Shown: positions 1 to 8,589, counted from the stretch's first letter. The stretch: DNA of 64,000 bases from Massiliimalia massiliensis (GCF_900155615.1 NZ_FUHT01000004.1:186001-250000), one strand, 5' to 3'. A program made the numbers and translations. The notes: generated from the letters alone by a model not told the origin.

Positions 1-2
1 AG

Positions 3-773
3 CTCATGCGCGAGGCTGTCGAGCGGGAGGGGCTTGACTGTAATGTGATCAATCTCCTTACCGACCTGTCTCGTGAGGCTTCCACCCAGATGATGAAAAT
101 GAACGGCTATCTGGATGTTTTGATTCCGCGCGGAGGCGCAGGGCTGATTCAGGCGGTGGTACAGAATGCGACTGTGCCGGTCATTGAGACGGGAACCGGC
201 AACTGCCACGTCTATGTTGACGCTTCGGCTGACCTTGAAATGGCAGTCAGGATTGTGGATAATGCCAAAACAAGCCGGCCTTCAGTCTGCAATGCCTGCG
301 AGAGCCTGGTGGTTCATAAGGCAGTGGCGGAGAAGTTTTTGCCGATGATGGCGAAGGCATTTGAAGCGCCTCATGTAGAGATGTATGGTTGCGGGGAAAC
401 CCGCCGGATATTGGGCGACGGAATTCTTCCGGCAACTGAAAAGGAATATGCGGAAGAATTTTTGGATTACAAGATTTCAGTGCGGGTGGTTGAGAATTTT
501 AACCAGGCCGTAGAACATATTAACCGTTATACAACCCATCATTCTGACTGTATTGTTACCAATGATTTTCAGAATGCACAGGAATTTACTGCCAGAATAG
601 ACTCGGCGGCAGTCTATGTGAACGCCTCCACCCGTTATACAGACGGCGGGGAATTTGGTCTGGGCGCTGAAATAGGGATTTCAACCCAAAAGCTCCATGC
701 AAGGGGGCCGATGGGTCTGAGAGACTTGACAACCGTGAAATATATCGTGACTGGAAATGGTCAGATCAGATAA
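3..773 (+). CDS. proA: Glutamate-5-semialdehyde dehydrogenase (gamma-glutamyl phosphate reductase), 3' part
   Basis: ProA reduces gamma-glutamyl phosphate to glutamate semialdehyde with NADPH, the second step of proline synthesis from glutamate in the cytoplasm. The reading frame is open from the first bases of the window, so the N-terminal part, including much of the cofactor fold, lies outside. The visible 255 residues carry typical ProA segments: the IPRGGAGLI stretch, the VIETGTGNCHVYVD block, and the NACESLVVH block whose Cys matches the family catalytic cysteine. The C-terminal RGPMGLRDLTTVKYI motif ends the family normally, so the 3' end is intact. proB is expected upstream but is not in view. 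The next gene starts 18 nt downstream. Confidence 0.95.
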   Translation, partial: LMREAVEREGLDCNVINLLTDLSREASTQMMKMNGYLDVLIPRGGAGLIQAVVQNATVPVIETGTGNCHVYVDASADLEMAVRIVDNAKTSRPSVCNACESLVVHKAVAEKFLPMMAKAFEAPHVEMYGCGETRRILGDGILPATEKEYAEEFLDYKISVRVVENFNQAVEHINRYTTHHSDCIVTNDFQNAQEFTARIDSAAVYVNASTRYTDGGEFGLGAEIGISTQKLHARGPMGLRDLTTVKYIVTGNGQIR

Positions 774-791
774 AAATTACAGGAGGCAGTT

Positions 792-2948
792 ATGTCAGTT
801 TTTGGAAAAGATGCAGATGGGCTTTTCAACCAGGATTCAAACAACCGAACCGATGGCGGGATGAGCATGGATGAAATCGATCGGCTGCTGGATCAGGATG
901 AATTGGACCGGCTGTTGAATGACGATGATGTTGCCACATTTATTGATTCGGAAAATTTTAAAGAATTATTGGATGCCGAAGACCTTGATGATATTCTGAA
1001 CGTCTATCGGAAAAGTGAACCGGCTCAGACGGCGTCTGAGGTGGATGAAGCTTCTGTCCCGGAAAGGAAAACGGAGGAGCTTCCGCCGGAACCGAAACCG
1101 GAACCGGACATACAGGCTGCGTCTCCGGCACCGGCAGAACCAGCTAAACCGGTGGGGAAAAAGTCGGATTTATCCTTTACGGCGGAGTTCCCGGCACAAA
1201 GCAGGCCGAAAGCAGAACCGCCTAAATACCAAGAGCGGTTTCAGTCCTTTACTGTTGAGCTGAACCGTTCAGAGGTAGAAGAGCTGGCAAAAAAACAAGC
1301 TCAGCAGCAGGCCGCTGTAAAGGCCAAGGCAGAGGCGGAAAGGGCTGAGAAAGAGGAACCGGCTGCTGTTCAGCCGGAGGCGTCTGCCGAAGCAGGCCAT
1401 CGTGAGCAAGAGGCGCCACAGCCGAAGCCGGAACAGCCTGCACCAGAAAAGACGGCTGAAGAAAAAAAGCCGTTATTTGATGATGTATTTGGAATTCCGA
1501 TTCCTCAGGAGAAGCATCAGGAAGTGCAAAAGCCTGTGGAGGAGTCCCGAAAAGAGCCTGCAGAGGAGCTGCCTGCTCAGCCGCAGGAGGAACCAAAGCG
1601 TGACTGGAATCTGAATGATGAACTGGATATTGACGCTTTGATCCGGGAAATTGAGGAGGAATCCAAAGCCTATGGTTTTGGAAGCATTCTTTCCCAGCCA
1701 GAGAGAAAACAGGAGACGGAAAGCCCTGCGGCGCCGGATGAGAAGATCCAGCCAGAGCCAACAATAAGCCAGCCTGCTGTGGAAACGCCGGCGGACGATA
1801 CCGGGCTGAAGGCTTCGGCGCCGGAAGAACCGAGAAAACCGGAGCCAGTACCGGTTAAAGAGGCGGAAAAGGCCGGGGAGCCTGTGGTGGCTGAACCGGA
1901 AGCGCGCAAAAAGGTAACAGTACAGGATACGACCTTTGAGATTGATATTCCAAAAGAGGAGATCAAGGAAAACGCGCCTGCTGGGACATTTGAAATTAGT
2001 ATCCCAAAAGAAGCAATGGAACTCAAGCCGGCAGCAGAACCGAAGAAGGAAACGGAGAAAGCGGAAATTTCTGATATACCGGAGCGGCAGATGCCGGAGG
2101 TGAAAGAGCCGACAGCGACACTGAAAATTGACCCGGCTGAATTTCCGTCTCAGAATCCTGCCGGAAAGAAGCATCGGTATGCTTTTTTAGGTATTATTAT
2201 GACCATTCTCGCATTGGTAGGAATCGGCGCGGTCGCCTATTTTGGCTTTGGCTTTGCCAAGGACTTTTTCAGCCAGAAGGAAGTCAAGTCAGCGTTTAAT
2301 CACCGGGTTTATCCATTGGTTGTTGTCGATGTCCCTGCTTTTGAAAGTGTGGACAAGCTCGACAGCAAGGTTGTGATTCAGGCCGGTATCTGGAATTTCC
2401 TCCTTAATGAAGAAAATACGGATAAGTATGAGCAGGATGATTTTGGCACGATGACTGTACCGGCATTGGATATTGAGGTGTATATCCGCCAGATTTTTGG
2501 CTCCAATGTTGAAATTGTGCATCAGCAGCTTTCTGACGCGGATTTCACTGTCATTTACGATGAGGAAAAGCAGCTTTATTATATTCCGACTATCCCGCAG
2601 TCTCTGCCGTATGCGCCGAGCGTGCAGTCGGTAACCCATACGGGGAGCGACTATACAGTGACGGTAGGTTATGTTCTGCCCGGCCCGTTCTGGAATATTG
2701 AGCAGAATATGGACGATGAAGAGATTAACAAGACCATGATCTATCATTACACCAAAACAAAAGACGGGGACTATTGGATTCAATCGGTTGAAAACGGCGA
2801 CCTGAGCTTAAACGGCGCTTCTTATCCGGCAGATGCTGGAGAAAGCGAGGCGGAGGGAACAACGTCAGACAGCCTTTCTTCAGAGACTGAGGAAGACACT
2901 GCTTCCACTGACTCCGCGACAACAGAATCTTCTTCTGAGGCGGCATAA
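792..2948 (+). CDS. Large low-complexity single-pass membrane protein of unknown function
   Basis: I do not recognise this 718-residue protein. It begins with an acidic region rich in Asp and Leu (about residues 20-75), followed by some 380 residues dominated by Pro, Glu, Lys and Ala, which look disordered. Short repeated blocks of the form TFEI(D/S)IPKE occur around residues 375-400. One hydrophobic membrane segment lies near residues 460-485 (AFLGIIMTILALVGIGAVAY). About 200 residues follow with ordinary globular composition, then a Ser/Thr/Glu-rich tail. The likely topology is a cytoplasmic charged tail and an extracellular C-terminal domain (inferred). The ribosome binding site AGGAGG at 781-786 supports the ATG at 792. 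It lies 18 nt after proA and before a hairpin terminator, so it may be co-transcribed with proA. Confidence 0.8.
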   Translation: MSVFGKDADGLFNQDSNNRTDGGMSMDEIDRLLDQDELDRLLNDDDVATFIDSENFKELLDAEDLDDILNVYRKSEPAQTASEVDEASVPERKTEELPPEPKPEPDIQAASPAPAEPAKPVGKKSDLSFTAEFPAQSRPKAEPPKYQERFQSFTVELNRSEVEELAKKQAQQQAAVKAKAEAERAEKEEPAAVQPEASAEAGHREQEAPQPKPEQPAPEKTAEEKKPLFDDVFGIPIPQEKHQEVQKPVEESRKEPAEELPAQPQEEPKRDWNLNDELDIDALIREIEEESKAYGFGSILSQPERKQETESPAAPDEKIQPEPTISQPAVETPADDTGLKASAPEEPRKPEPVPVKEAEKAGEPVVAEPEARKKVTVQDTTFEIDIPKEEIKENAPAGTFEISIPKEAMELKPAAEPKKETEKAEISDIPERQMPEVKEPTATLKIDPAEFPSQNPAGKKHRYAFLGIIMTILALVGIGAVAYFGFGFAKDFFSQKEVKSAFNHRVYPLVVVDVPAFESVDKLDSKVVIQAGIWNFLLNEENTDKYEQDDFGTMTVPALDIEVYIRQIFGSNVEIVHQQLSDADFTVIYDEEKQLYYIPTIPQSLPYAPSVQSVTHTGSDYTVTVGYVLPGPFWNIEQNMDDEEINKTMIYHYTKTKDGDYWIQSVENGDLSLNGASYPADAGESEAEGTTSDSLSSETEEDTASTDSATTESSSEAA

Positions 2949-2957
2949 TATGATTCG

Positions 2958-2991
2958 ACAAACGGTTTTCGATTTTTCGAAAACCGTTTGT
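2958..2991 (+). terminator. Hairpin terminator after the low-complexity membrane protein gene
   Basis: There is a perfect 14-bp stem (2958-2971 with 2978-2991) and a 6-nt loop. The sequence after it is only moderately T-rich, so termination strength is uncertain. Confidence 0.7.
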
Positions 2992-3044
2992 TATACTATA
3001 CAATATGTTTTTGATGAAAACCTTAACATTGTGAAGATCGAGTA

Positions 3045-3073
3045 TTGACTTTTTAGGATGCTGGCTGTACCAT
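3045..3073 (+). promoter_or_regulatory. Possible promoter for the LtaS-like gene
   Basis: TTGACT at 3045 and TACCAT at 3068 are separated by 17 nt. The -35 box is close to consensus and the -10 box is weak. Confidence 0.4.
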
Positions 3074-3136
3074 AGGTGTTGGTACACCAAACAGAAATTG
3101 ATCCAAATTATTAGGTTACGGAAGGCGAAAAAATCC

Positions 3137-4879
3137 ATGCAACTGAGTTTAAAACAGCTCCGGAACTGCCGGGCCGCGAGGCTCCTTGCTATTGCGTTGA
3201 CCGCTTTATTTCCAGTCTGTTTAGTTTTCATGACAGAGGTCAACCAGAGCGGTTCCTGGAGAACCATCTATCAACTAATTTTCGAAAAGCCGACAATTTT
3301 ATTGTTTGATCTTGGGGCCATTGCGATTTCCTATGGGATATTTAGCCTGCTGTTTCGTCGCGTTGCGGTTTCTGCGGTGATTAACAGCGTGTTTTGGTAC
3401 GCCTTGTCCTGTATTGAATTTTATCGCTTTCAGGCGAGCGGTTCCCATTTTACTATTTATGATATCAGTGTTGTAACAAATATCCAGGATGTTTTAAAGT
3501 TTGCGGATATCAAAATTTATTCGTTTCAGATTATTACCCTGCTGGTTTTAGCGCTTTATTGTACAGCGCTGTTCCTGCTGGGCCCGAAGATTTCTCTTGC
3601 CAGAAAGCATGTGATATCGGGATGCTCTGCCTCCCTTGCGCTGACCATTCTCTTTTTCTTTATCCCGGGATTCTCCTCGGCAGTCTTTTCAGCCTGTGGC
3701 GTGCAGCATGGCGGGATGAACAATAATTTTGTACAGCAGGAAAAATTTGAGCAGAACTATCTGATTGCTTTCTTGGTTGAGAATTTGTCAGACGTTATCC
3801 AAACGACACGCGTTCAGGAGCCGGAAAATTATTCTGAGGAATCTATCGAAACATTGAGCACGGATACGGTCACGCAAAAAGAGGAAACAATGGTAAAGCC
3901 GAATGTGATTACCATTATGAGCGAATCCTATGCGGATTTCCGGGTTTTCCCCAGCCTTGAGCTGGACGAGTACTATCAAAATTTTGACCATATAAGGGAT
4001 GAAGGCTATTCGGGTGAGGCAATTGTCCCGACATTTGGGGGATATACGATCCGAACAGAGTTCGAGCTGCTGTTCGGGCTGCCGATTAAGTCGCTGAACG
4101 GGACGATTTCACCGCAGAATATGCTATCCCTGGAGGAACAGACAACGGCTGTTTCCTATTATCAATCCCAGGGGTATACTACCACCTATATGCATCCCTA
4201 TACCTCAGACCTGTATCGAAGAAAAGAGCTTTACCCCTATTATGGGTTTGACCGGCTGTATTTCCAGGATGCCTTCCTGTCGCCAAGCTATTACCACGGA
4301 TATATTGACGATCAGTCAGCCTTTGACAAGGCCGTGGAGCAGATCACTGTCGATGATAAGCCAAGCTATATTCATATTACTTCCATGCAAAACCATATGC
4401 CGTATGGTACGGATGAGGACGGCCAGTTCCAGTATTATATGGATGGGATCAAACAGACGGACGAGGCATTGGGGAATTTAATTGAACAGCTAAAACAGCT
4501 TGAGGAACCTACAGTGGTGCTGTTTGTCGGGGACCATTACCCGAGCTTTTCCGGGGACTTTGATATTTATGACCAGATGGGAATTGAGGCGGCAAACTGC
4601 CGTCAGATGTACCGCCAGAAGTTTTTTGTTTGGAGCAACTACGACTTTAGCTTTGAGCTGGAGGATCAGAAGGCAGTCTCGGCCTTTTACCTGCCCTGGC
4701 TGTTGGCGGACTCCATTGGGCTGCCGGGCAACGATATTATGGAACTGATGCTGGAACAGTATCAGAAGGACCCGGTTTATACGATGGAATATCGGATGGA
4801 TTATCATAACGAGGTATTGGATACCCTGACGTATGATTTGATATTGGGAGATAAATATTCTAATTATTATTTACGGTAA
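3137..4879 (+). CDS. LTA synthase family phosphoglycerol transferase (sulfatase fold)
   Basis: This protein of about 580 residues belongs to the LtaS/phosphoglycerol transferase family, membrane enzymes that transfer glycerophosphate from phosphatidylglycerol onto lipoteichoic acid or related glycopolymers outside the cell. Several membrane segments occupy the first 200 residues. An extracellular alkaline-phosphatase-like domain follows. It starts near the PNVITIMSESYADF segment (metal-binding Glu), continues through FGGYTIRTEFELL (the Thr is the probable nucleophile) and ends with the metal-binding GDHYPSF. I chose the ATG at 3137, preceded by a GGAAGG-like site, over an in-frame TTG at 3098. 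The exact polymer is not deducible, and a role with another glycerophosphate-modified glycan is possible. Confidence 0.85.
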   Translation: MQLSLKQLRNCRAARLLAIALTALFPVCLVFMTEVNQSGSWRTIYQLIFEKPTILLFDLGAIAISYGIFSLLFRRVAVSAVINSVFWYALSCIEFYRFQASGSHFTIYDISVVTNIQDVLKFADIKIYSFQIITLLVLALYCTALFLLGPKISLARKHVISGCSASLALTILFFFIPGFSSAVFSACGVQHGGMNNNFVQQEKFEQNYLIAFLVENLSDVIQTTRVQEPENYSEESIETLSTDTVTQKEETMVKPNVITIMSESYADFRVFPSLELDEYYQNFDHIRDEGYSGEAIVPTFGGYTIRTEFELLFGLPIKSLNGTISPQNMLSLEEQTTAVSYYQSQGYTTTYMHPYTSDLYRRKELYPYYGFDRLYFQDAFLSPSYYHGYIDDQSAFDKAVEQITVDDKPSYIHITSMQNHMPYGTDEDGQFQYYMDGIKQTDEALGNLIEQLKQLEEPTVVLFVGDHYPSFSGDFDIYDQMGIEAANCRQMYRQKFFVWSNYDFSFELEDQKAVSAFYLPWLLADSIGLPGNDIMELMLEQYQKDPVYTMEYRMDYHNEVLDTLTYDLILGDKYSNYYLR

Positions 4880-4912
4880 GAAAGCGCCTTTTCTACGGAA
4901 AGGCGCTTTCTT
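4878..4912 (+). terminator. Hairpin terminator after the LtaS-like gene
   Basis: The stem is 16 bp long with one G-T wobble, built around GAAAGCGCC/GGCGCTTTC with a 3-nt loop. It begins inside the stop codon of the LtaS-like gene. Confidence 0.8.
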
Positions 4913-4966
4913 AAAAATGGAGGAGCCGGCTGGGAGCAGCTATGAGAAAGGGGCGCTTTTACAAAT

Positions 4967-5704
4967 ATGAAGAATCAGACGGTATTGATTACAGGGGCTT
5001 CCCGGGGAATCGGGCGTGCGGCAGCACTTCTCTTTGCTGAAAACGGATATCGGATTGCTGCCAATTACAGGCAGTCTGCTGAGGAGATCAGGAGGCTGGA
5101 GGAGGAAATTTCTGCATTCGGCGTACCGTTTTTACCACTGCAGGCCGATGTATCTGACCCGGAAGCAGTAGAGCAGATGGCGGAAAAAGCACAGCGGCAA
5201 TTTGGTGGGATTGATGTTTTGGTAAACAATGCCGGAATTTCCCTGATTGGCTTGCTGCAGGATACTACAGCAGAGGATTGGAACCGGATTTTCGGCGTTA
5301 ATGTAAACGGAGCATTTTATGCCGCTAAGGCGGTACTGCCCGGAATGATCCGCCGCCAAATGGGGAGGATTATTAATATTTCTTCTATGTGGGGCGTTGC
5401 CGGCGCCTCCTGCGAGGTGGCTTATTCAGCCTCTAAGGCTGCGCTGATCGGCTTTACCAAGGCGTTGGCAAAAGAGGCGGGGCCTTCCCATATTACTGTA
5501 AACTGCATCGCGCCCGGTGTTGTCATGACCGACATGAACCGGGAGCTGGCTGCATCGGCTCTGGAAGAGCTTAGGGAAGAAACGCCGTTGGGTGTGATTG
5601 GAACGCCGGAGGATATTGCCCGGGCAATCCTCTTTCTGGCCTCGGAAGAGGCTGGCTTTATTACCGGGCAGGTTTTAAATGTAAACGGTGGAATTGTAAT
5701 TTAG
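4967..5704 (+). CDS. SDR-family oxidoreductase, FabG-like 3-oxoacyl-ACP reductase
   Basis: This is a 245-residue classical short-chain dehydrogenase/reductase. The N-terminal Rossmann fold has TGASRGIGRA for the nucleotide, NNAGIS follows near residue 88, and the catalytic Ser is in ISSMWG with Tyr and Lys in YSASK. The C-terminal GFITGQVLNVNGG is typical of FabG, which reduces beta-ketoacyl-ACP with NADPH in fatty acid synthesis. No other fatty acid synthesis gene is adjacent, so it may be an accessory FabG-like or other carbonyl reductase. A GAAAGGGG site lies upstream of the ATG. It stands alone between two terminator hairpins. Confidence 0.85.
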   Translation: MKNQTVLITGASRGIGRAAALLFAENGYRIAANYRQSAEEIRRLEEEISAFGVPFLPLQADVSDPEAVEQMAEKAQRQFGGIDVLVNNAGISLIGLLQDTTAEDWNRIFGVNVNGAFYAAKAVLPGMIRRQMGRIINISSMWGVAGASCEVAYSASKAALIGFTKALAKEAGPSHITVNCIAPGVVMTDMNRELAASALEELREETPLGVIGTPEDIARAILFLASEEAGFITGQVLNVNGGIVI

Positions 5705-5705
5705 G

Positions 5706-5731
5706 GGCTGGATCATCTCCGGCTTCTTTTT
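5706..5731 (+). terminator. Weak hairpin terminator after the SDR gene
   Basis: A 5-bp GCTGG/CCGGC stem with one wobble pair is followed by a run of five T. Confidence 0.45.
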
Positions 5732-5792
5732 GGCAATTAGGATGTTCCAAAAATGTGTATGGGAAAAGGAACGTTTTTGTGTACAACGAATA

Positions 5793-5821
5793 TTGCGTTA
5801 ATGACTTTACTTTGCTAAAAT
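5793..5821 (+). promoter_or_regulatory. Promoter of the THF riboswitch-folT unit
   Basis: TTGCGT at 5793-5798 and TAAAAT at 5816-5821 are 17 nt apart. The predicted start near 5828 lies just before the riboswitch. Confidence 0.7.
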
Positions 5822-5837
5822 AAAAGTACCAAAAGAA

Positions 5838-5992
5838 TTGATGGCAGAGTAGGACTTTGTGCGTTAAGTGTCATATGAACGGGGAGTTGTCATATGGACG
5901 AAAGGCAGTACGCTTGCGGTACAAGGTTCGCATCCCGCTGCTGCATATATTGGAGTGCCTCCTTATGTGTAGCAAATTTTATTTAAGGAGGT
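5838..5992 (+). ncRNA. Tetrahydrofolate (THF) riboswitch controlling folT
   Basis: The segment follows the THF riboswitch pattern: GAGTAG near 5846, GCGTTAAGTG at 5861-5870, GAACGGGGA near 5878, GACGAAAG near 5897, TTGCGGT, and GCATCCCGCT near 5930, closed by a short GCAG/CTGC stem. Downstream, CCTCCTTA at 5958-5965 is an exact 8-nt complement of the folT Shine-Dalgarno TAAGGAGG at 5984-5991. A competing GGAG at 5952-5955 can pair with the same CTCC. Control is therefore probably translational, with folate hiding the ribosome binding site. This class is known to sit in front of folT genes in Firmicutes. Confidence 0.9.
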
Positions 5993-5998
5993 CATGAC

Positions 5999-6547
5999 AT
6001 GAATTCTTTCTTTGGAAAATTTAAATCATCCGCTTTGGAACTAAAAAAGGTGCGTTCAATGACAGTTGCAGCGATGCTGTTAGCGCTGAATATCCTATTG
6101 TTCCTGTTTTTTTCGATCAAGCTCACTGATTCGCTTCGGTTCAGTTTCTCTTACCTGCCGATTGCGGCGAGTGGGTCTCTGTATGGGCCTGTAGTTGGGG
6201 GGATTGTGGCGGCAGCCGGGGATATCCTGAATCTAATTATCAAGCCGACTGGCGCGTATTTCCCGGGATTTACCCTGAATGCGCTGCTCAGCGGGATGAT
6301 TTACGGATGCTTCCTTTATAAACGTCCAATTTCTGTAAGAAGGACACTTCTGGCACGGCTGACGGTTGTAGTGGTAGAACTGCTTTTGGGAACCCTGTGG
6401 CTTTCTATGATGTATGGAAAGGGATATATGGTGTTTCTGCCTGCAAGGGCGTTAAAAGCGGCGATCCTGTTTCCGGTGGAAACAACCCTGATGTTTGGAA
6501 TGCTGAAGATGATGGAACGGGTGAAATTGCCGGGCATTGCACGCTAG
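5999..6547 (+). CDS. folT: ECF transporter S component, folate-specific (FolT)
   Basis: This 182-residue protein has about five to six membrane helices. Typical ECF S-component features are the hydrophobic segment after KKVRSMTVAAMLLALNILL, the FSYLPIAASGSLYGPVVGG block, and GDILNLIIKPTGAYFPGFTLNALLSG. It should bind folate at the membrane and pass it in, using a shared EcfA1-EcfA2-EcfT energizing module such as the one at 61.3-63.9 kb in this window. The THF riboswitch directly upstream makes folate the likely substrate. The Shine-Dalgarno TAAGGAGG lies 7 nt before the ATG. The gene is monocistronic and is followed by a separate promoter. Confidence 0.92.
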   Translation: MNSFFGKFKSSALELKKVRSMTVAAMLLALNILLFLFFSIKLTDSLRFSFSYLPIAASGSLYGPVVGGIVAAAGDILNLIIKPTGAYFPGFTLNALLSGMIYGCFLYKRPISVRRTLLARLTVVVVELLLGTLWLSMMYGKGYMVFLPARALKAAILFPVETTLMFGMLKMMERVKLPGIAR

Positions 6548-6550
6548 GAC

Positions 6551-6579
6551 TTGACAAACCCCAAAAAGAGGGGTATAGT
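6551..6579 (+). promoter_or_regulatory. Promoter of the ilvA T-box leader
   Basis: A perfect TTGACA at 6551-6556 is followed by a 17-nt spacer and TATAGT at 6574-6579. Confidence 0.8.
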
Positions 6580-6589
6580 AATAAAAAAT

Positions 6590-6870
6590 AAGAAAATTGC
6601 GATGATAGGGCCTGTAAGACCGCCTCTTTCTCACAGAGAGCTGCCGGGTGCTGGAAGGCAGCAGGAATGCGGTATTAGGATCACCCTGGAGCAGATCGCT
6701 GAAACTGCCTTTGGGCGGGAGTAGGAGGATACGGTTCCTCGCCGTTATCAGGGGATGCGTTGTTGGACGCAGATTAAAGCAGGCTGTCAACAGTTAGGAC
6801 AGCAATTAGAGTGGTACCGCGGAAGCTGAAGGCCTTCGTCTCTGGAATAGAGAGGAAGGCCTTTTTATTT
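6590..6870 (+). ncRNA. T-box leader, probably isoleucine-responsive, upstream of ilvA
   Basis: The T-box sequence AGAGTGGTACCGCGG lies at 6808-6822. It precedes a terminator stem AAGGCCTTC/GAAGGCCTT (about 6829-6863) followed by TTTTTATTTT. Stem I has AGAGAG, a GGGTGCTGGAA apical segment, and the usual 3' arm ending CCTGGAGC. The triplet in the specifier position, just before ACCCTGGAGC, reads ATC, an isoleucine codon. Uncharged tRNA-Ile would then stabilise the antiterminator and allow ilvA transcription. The specifier assignment is inferred by position and matches the layout of the metG T-box in this window. Confidence 0.93.
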
Positions 6871-6906
6871 TGAAGCTACAGCCATATCTGAAAGGGGTAA
6901 AATAAT

Positions 6907-8103
6907 ATGATGACATTGGACAAAATCTATCATGCATCTTATGTGTTAAAGGAGGTAATCCGACCGACCGATTTGATTCATGCACCGAATATGAATCCCG
7001 AAAGCGATATTTATCTCAAGACGGAAAACCTGCAGGTAACCGGCTCCTTTAAGGTGCGGGGCGCTTACTATAAGATTTCCCAATTAAGCGATGAAGAAAA
7101 ATCTCACGGTGTGATTGCCTGCTCAGCGGGAAACCATGCGCAGGGCGTTGCGCTTGCCGCAACCAAAAACGGGATCAAATCCCTGATCTGTCTGCCGGAC
7201 GGCGCGCCGATTTCCAAAGTGGAAGCGACCAAACGGTATGGCGCCGACATCTGCCTGGTAAAAGGGGCATATGACGATGCCTACGAGCGCGCCTTACAGC
7301 TTCGGGACGAGAAGGGATATACCTTTATCCATCCGTTTGATGACGAGGATGTTATCGCGGGACAGGGCACCATCGGGCTCGAGCTGCTGGAGCAGCTTCC
7401 AAAGATGGATGCTGTCATTGTGCCGATCGGCGGCGGCGGTCTGATTTCCGGCGTTGCCTATGCGATTAAATCCCTGAATCCGAACATCAAAGTATATGGG
7501 GTGCAGGCAGCGGGAGCCCCTTCTATGTTTAATTCCGTACATAGCCATGAGATCCAAACTCTGACGGAGGTGTCCACCATCGCGGACGGGATTGCAGTCA
7601 AAACTCCCGGCGAGCATACCTATGATATCTGCAGCAAGTATGTGGATGAAATCGTAACGGTAACCGATGATGAGATTTCCACCGCAATCCTGACCCTGAT
7701 TGAGCAGCAGAAGCTGATTGCGGAGGGTGCGGGCGCAGTTTCCGTAGCGGCGGCAATGTTTAACAAGGTACCGGTTAAGGGCAAAAAGGTTGTCTGCTTG
7801 GTATCCGGAGGAAATATTGACGTTACGATCCTGTCCCGTGTGATTAACCGAGGACTCCTGAAAGCAGGCAGGAGCGCGGATATTACTATTGCGTTACTGG
7901 ATAAGCCGGGACAGCTCAGCATGATTTCAGAGATCATCGCGCAGAAGGGCGGAAATGTGGTGGCTGTCCATCACGACCGTGCAGATCTGGATATGGACAT
8001 CAACGCATGCTACCTGCACCTTGTCATGGAAACCAGAGACCATGCGCATGTTGAGGAAATCAAGCAGGCATTAACCGATGCAGGCTTTAATATTGTAAAA
8101 TAG
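6907..8103 (+). CDS. ilvA: Threonine ammonia-lyase (threonine dehydratase) with C-terminal ACT domain
   Basis: This PLP enzyme deaminates threonine to 2-oxobutanoate, the first committed step to isoleucine. It has 398 residues: a fold-type II catalytic domain with the PLP lysine in GSFKVRGA, the phosphate-binding PIGGGGLISG loop, and ACSAGNHAQG. An ACT-type regulatory domain begins near residue 325 (ITIALLDKPGQLSMI). The length fits the one-ACT-domain form shared by short IlvA and TdcB. The T-box with an Ile-type specifier points to a biosynthetic role. AAAGGGG precedes two adjacent ATG codons, either of which could be used. ridA follows after 14 nt. Confidence 0.93.
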   Translation: MMTLDKIYHASYVLKEVIRPTDLIHAPNMNPESDIYLKTENLQVTGSFKVRGAYYKISQLSDEEKSHGVIACSAGNHAQGVALAATKNGIKSLICLPDGAPISKVEATKRYGADICLVKGAYDDAYERALQLRDEKGYTFIHPFDDEDVIAGQGTIGLELLEQLPKMDAVIVPIGGGGLISGVAYAIKSLNPNIKVYGVQAAGAPSMFNSVHSHEIQTLTEVSTIADGIAVKTPGEHTYDICSKYVDEIVTVTDDEISTAILTLIEQQKLIAEGAGAVSVAAAMFNKVPVKGKKVVCLVSGGNIDVTILSRVINRGLLKAGRSADITIALLDKPGQLSMISEIIAQKGGNVVAVHHDRADLDMDINACYLHLVMETRDHAHVEEIKQALTDAGFNIVK

Positions 8104-8117
8104 AAGGAGAAAATGAA

Positions 8118-8492
8118 ATGTTGGAAAAGGTATACACCAAAAATGCACCGGATGCAATCGGGCCGTACTCACAGGCAGTAAAATGCGGTGGGATGCTGTT
8201 TACCTCCGGGCAGATTGCGATTAATCCGGCAAGCGGAGAAGTAGAGGTGGCTACAATTGAGGCGCAGACAGAGCAGGTTATGAAAAACCTGGGCGCAGTG
8301 CTGGAAGAAGCGGGAAGCTCCTATGAAAAGGTGGTCAAAACAACCTGCTTCTTAAGCGACATGGCGGATTTTGCGGCATTTAATCAGGTCTATGGAAAAT
8401 ATATGACAGAGAAACCTGCCAGAAGCTGTGTGGCTGCGAAGCAGCTGCCGAAAAATGTCCTGGTCGAGGTTGAAGTCATTGCAGAATTATAA
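8118..8492 (+). CDS. ridA: RidA family 2-iminobutanoate/2-iminopropanoate deaminase
   Basis: RidA hydrolyses the reactive enamine/imine intermediates released by threonine dehydratase and related PLP enzymes, so its place 14 nt behind ilvA fits. The 124-residue protein has the family length and signatures: GPYSQAVKCG near the start, FTSGQIAI, and the C-terminal PARSCVAAKQLPKNVLVEVEVIA, where the Arg after PA is the conserved active-site residue. The AAGGAG site lies just before the ATG. It is probably co-transcribed with ilvA under the T-box. Confidence 0.95.
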   Translation: MLEKVYTKNAPDAIGPYSQAVKCGGMLFTSGQIAINPASGEVEVATIEAQTEQVMKNLGAVLEEAGSSYEKVVKTTCFLSDMADFAAFNQVYGKYMTEKPARSCVAAKQLPKNVLVEVEVIAEL

Positions 8493-8506
8493 TAGGAGAT
8501 AGTAAG

Positions 8507-8542
8507 GCGCCAGCCAAAGTAGGATTGCTTTTCGGCTGGCGC
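8507..8542 (+). terminator. Hairpin after ridA
   Basis: A 9-bp GC-rich stem (GCGCCAGCC/GGCTGGCGC) with an 18-nt loop follows ridA by 14 nt. No T-tract follows, so it may be an RNA 3' end stabiliser rather than a terminator. Confidence 0.5.
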
Positions 8543-8589
8543 TGTACTGCAATGGGTAAATACATTGATACTGAGAGGGAGGCGGATAG

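Noticed and set aside
1249-2174. Long minus-strand open frames opposite the low-complexity protein gene
   Set aside because: They arise from the Pro/Glu/Lys codon bias of the plus strand, have no ribosome binding site and no domain.
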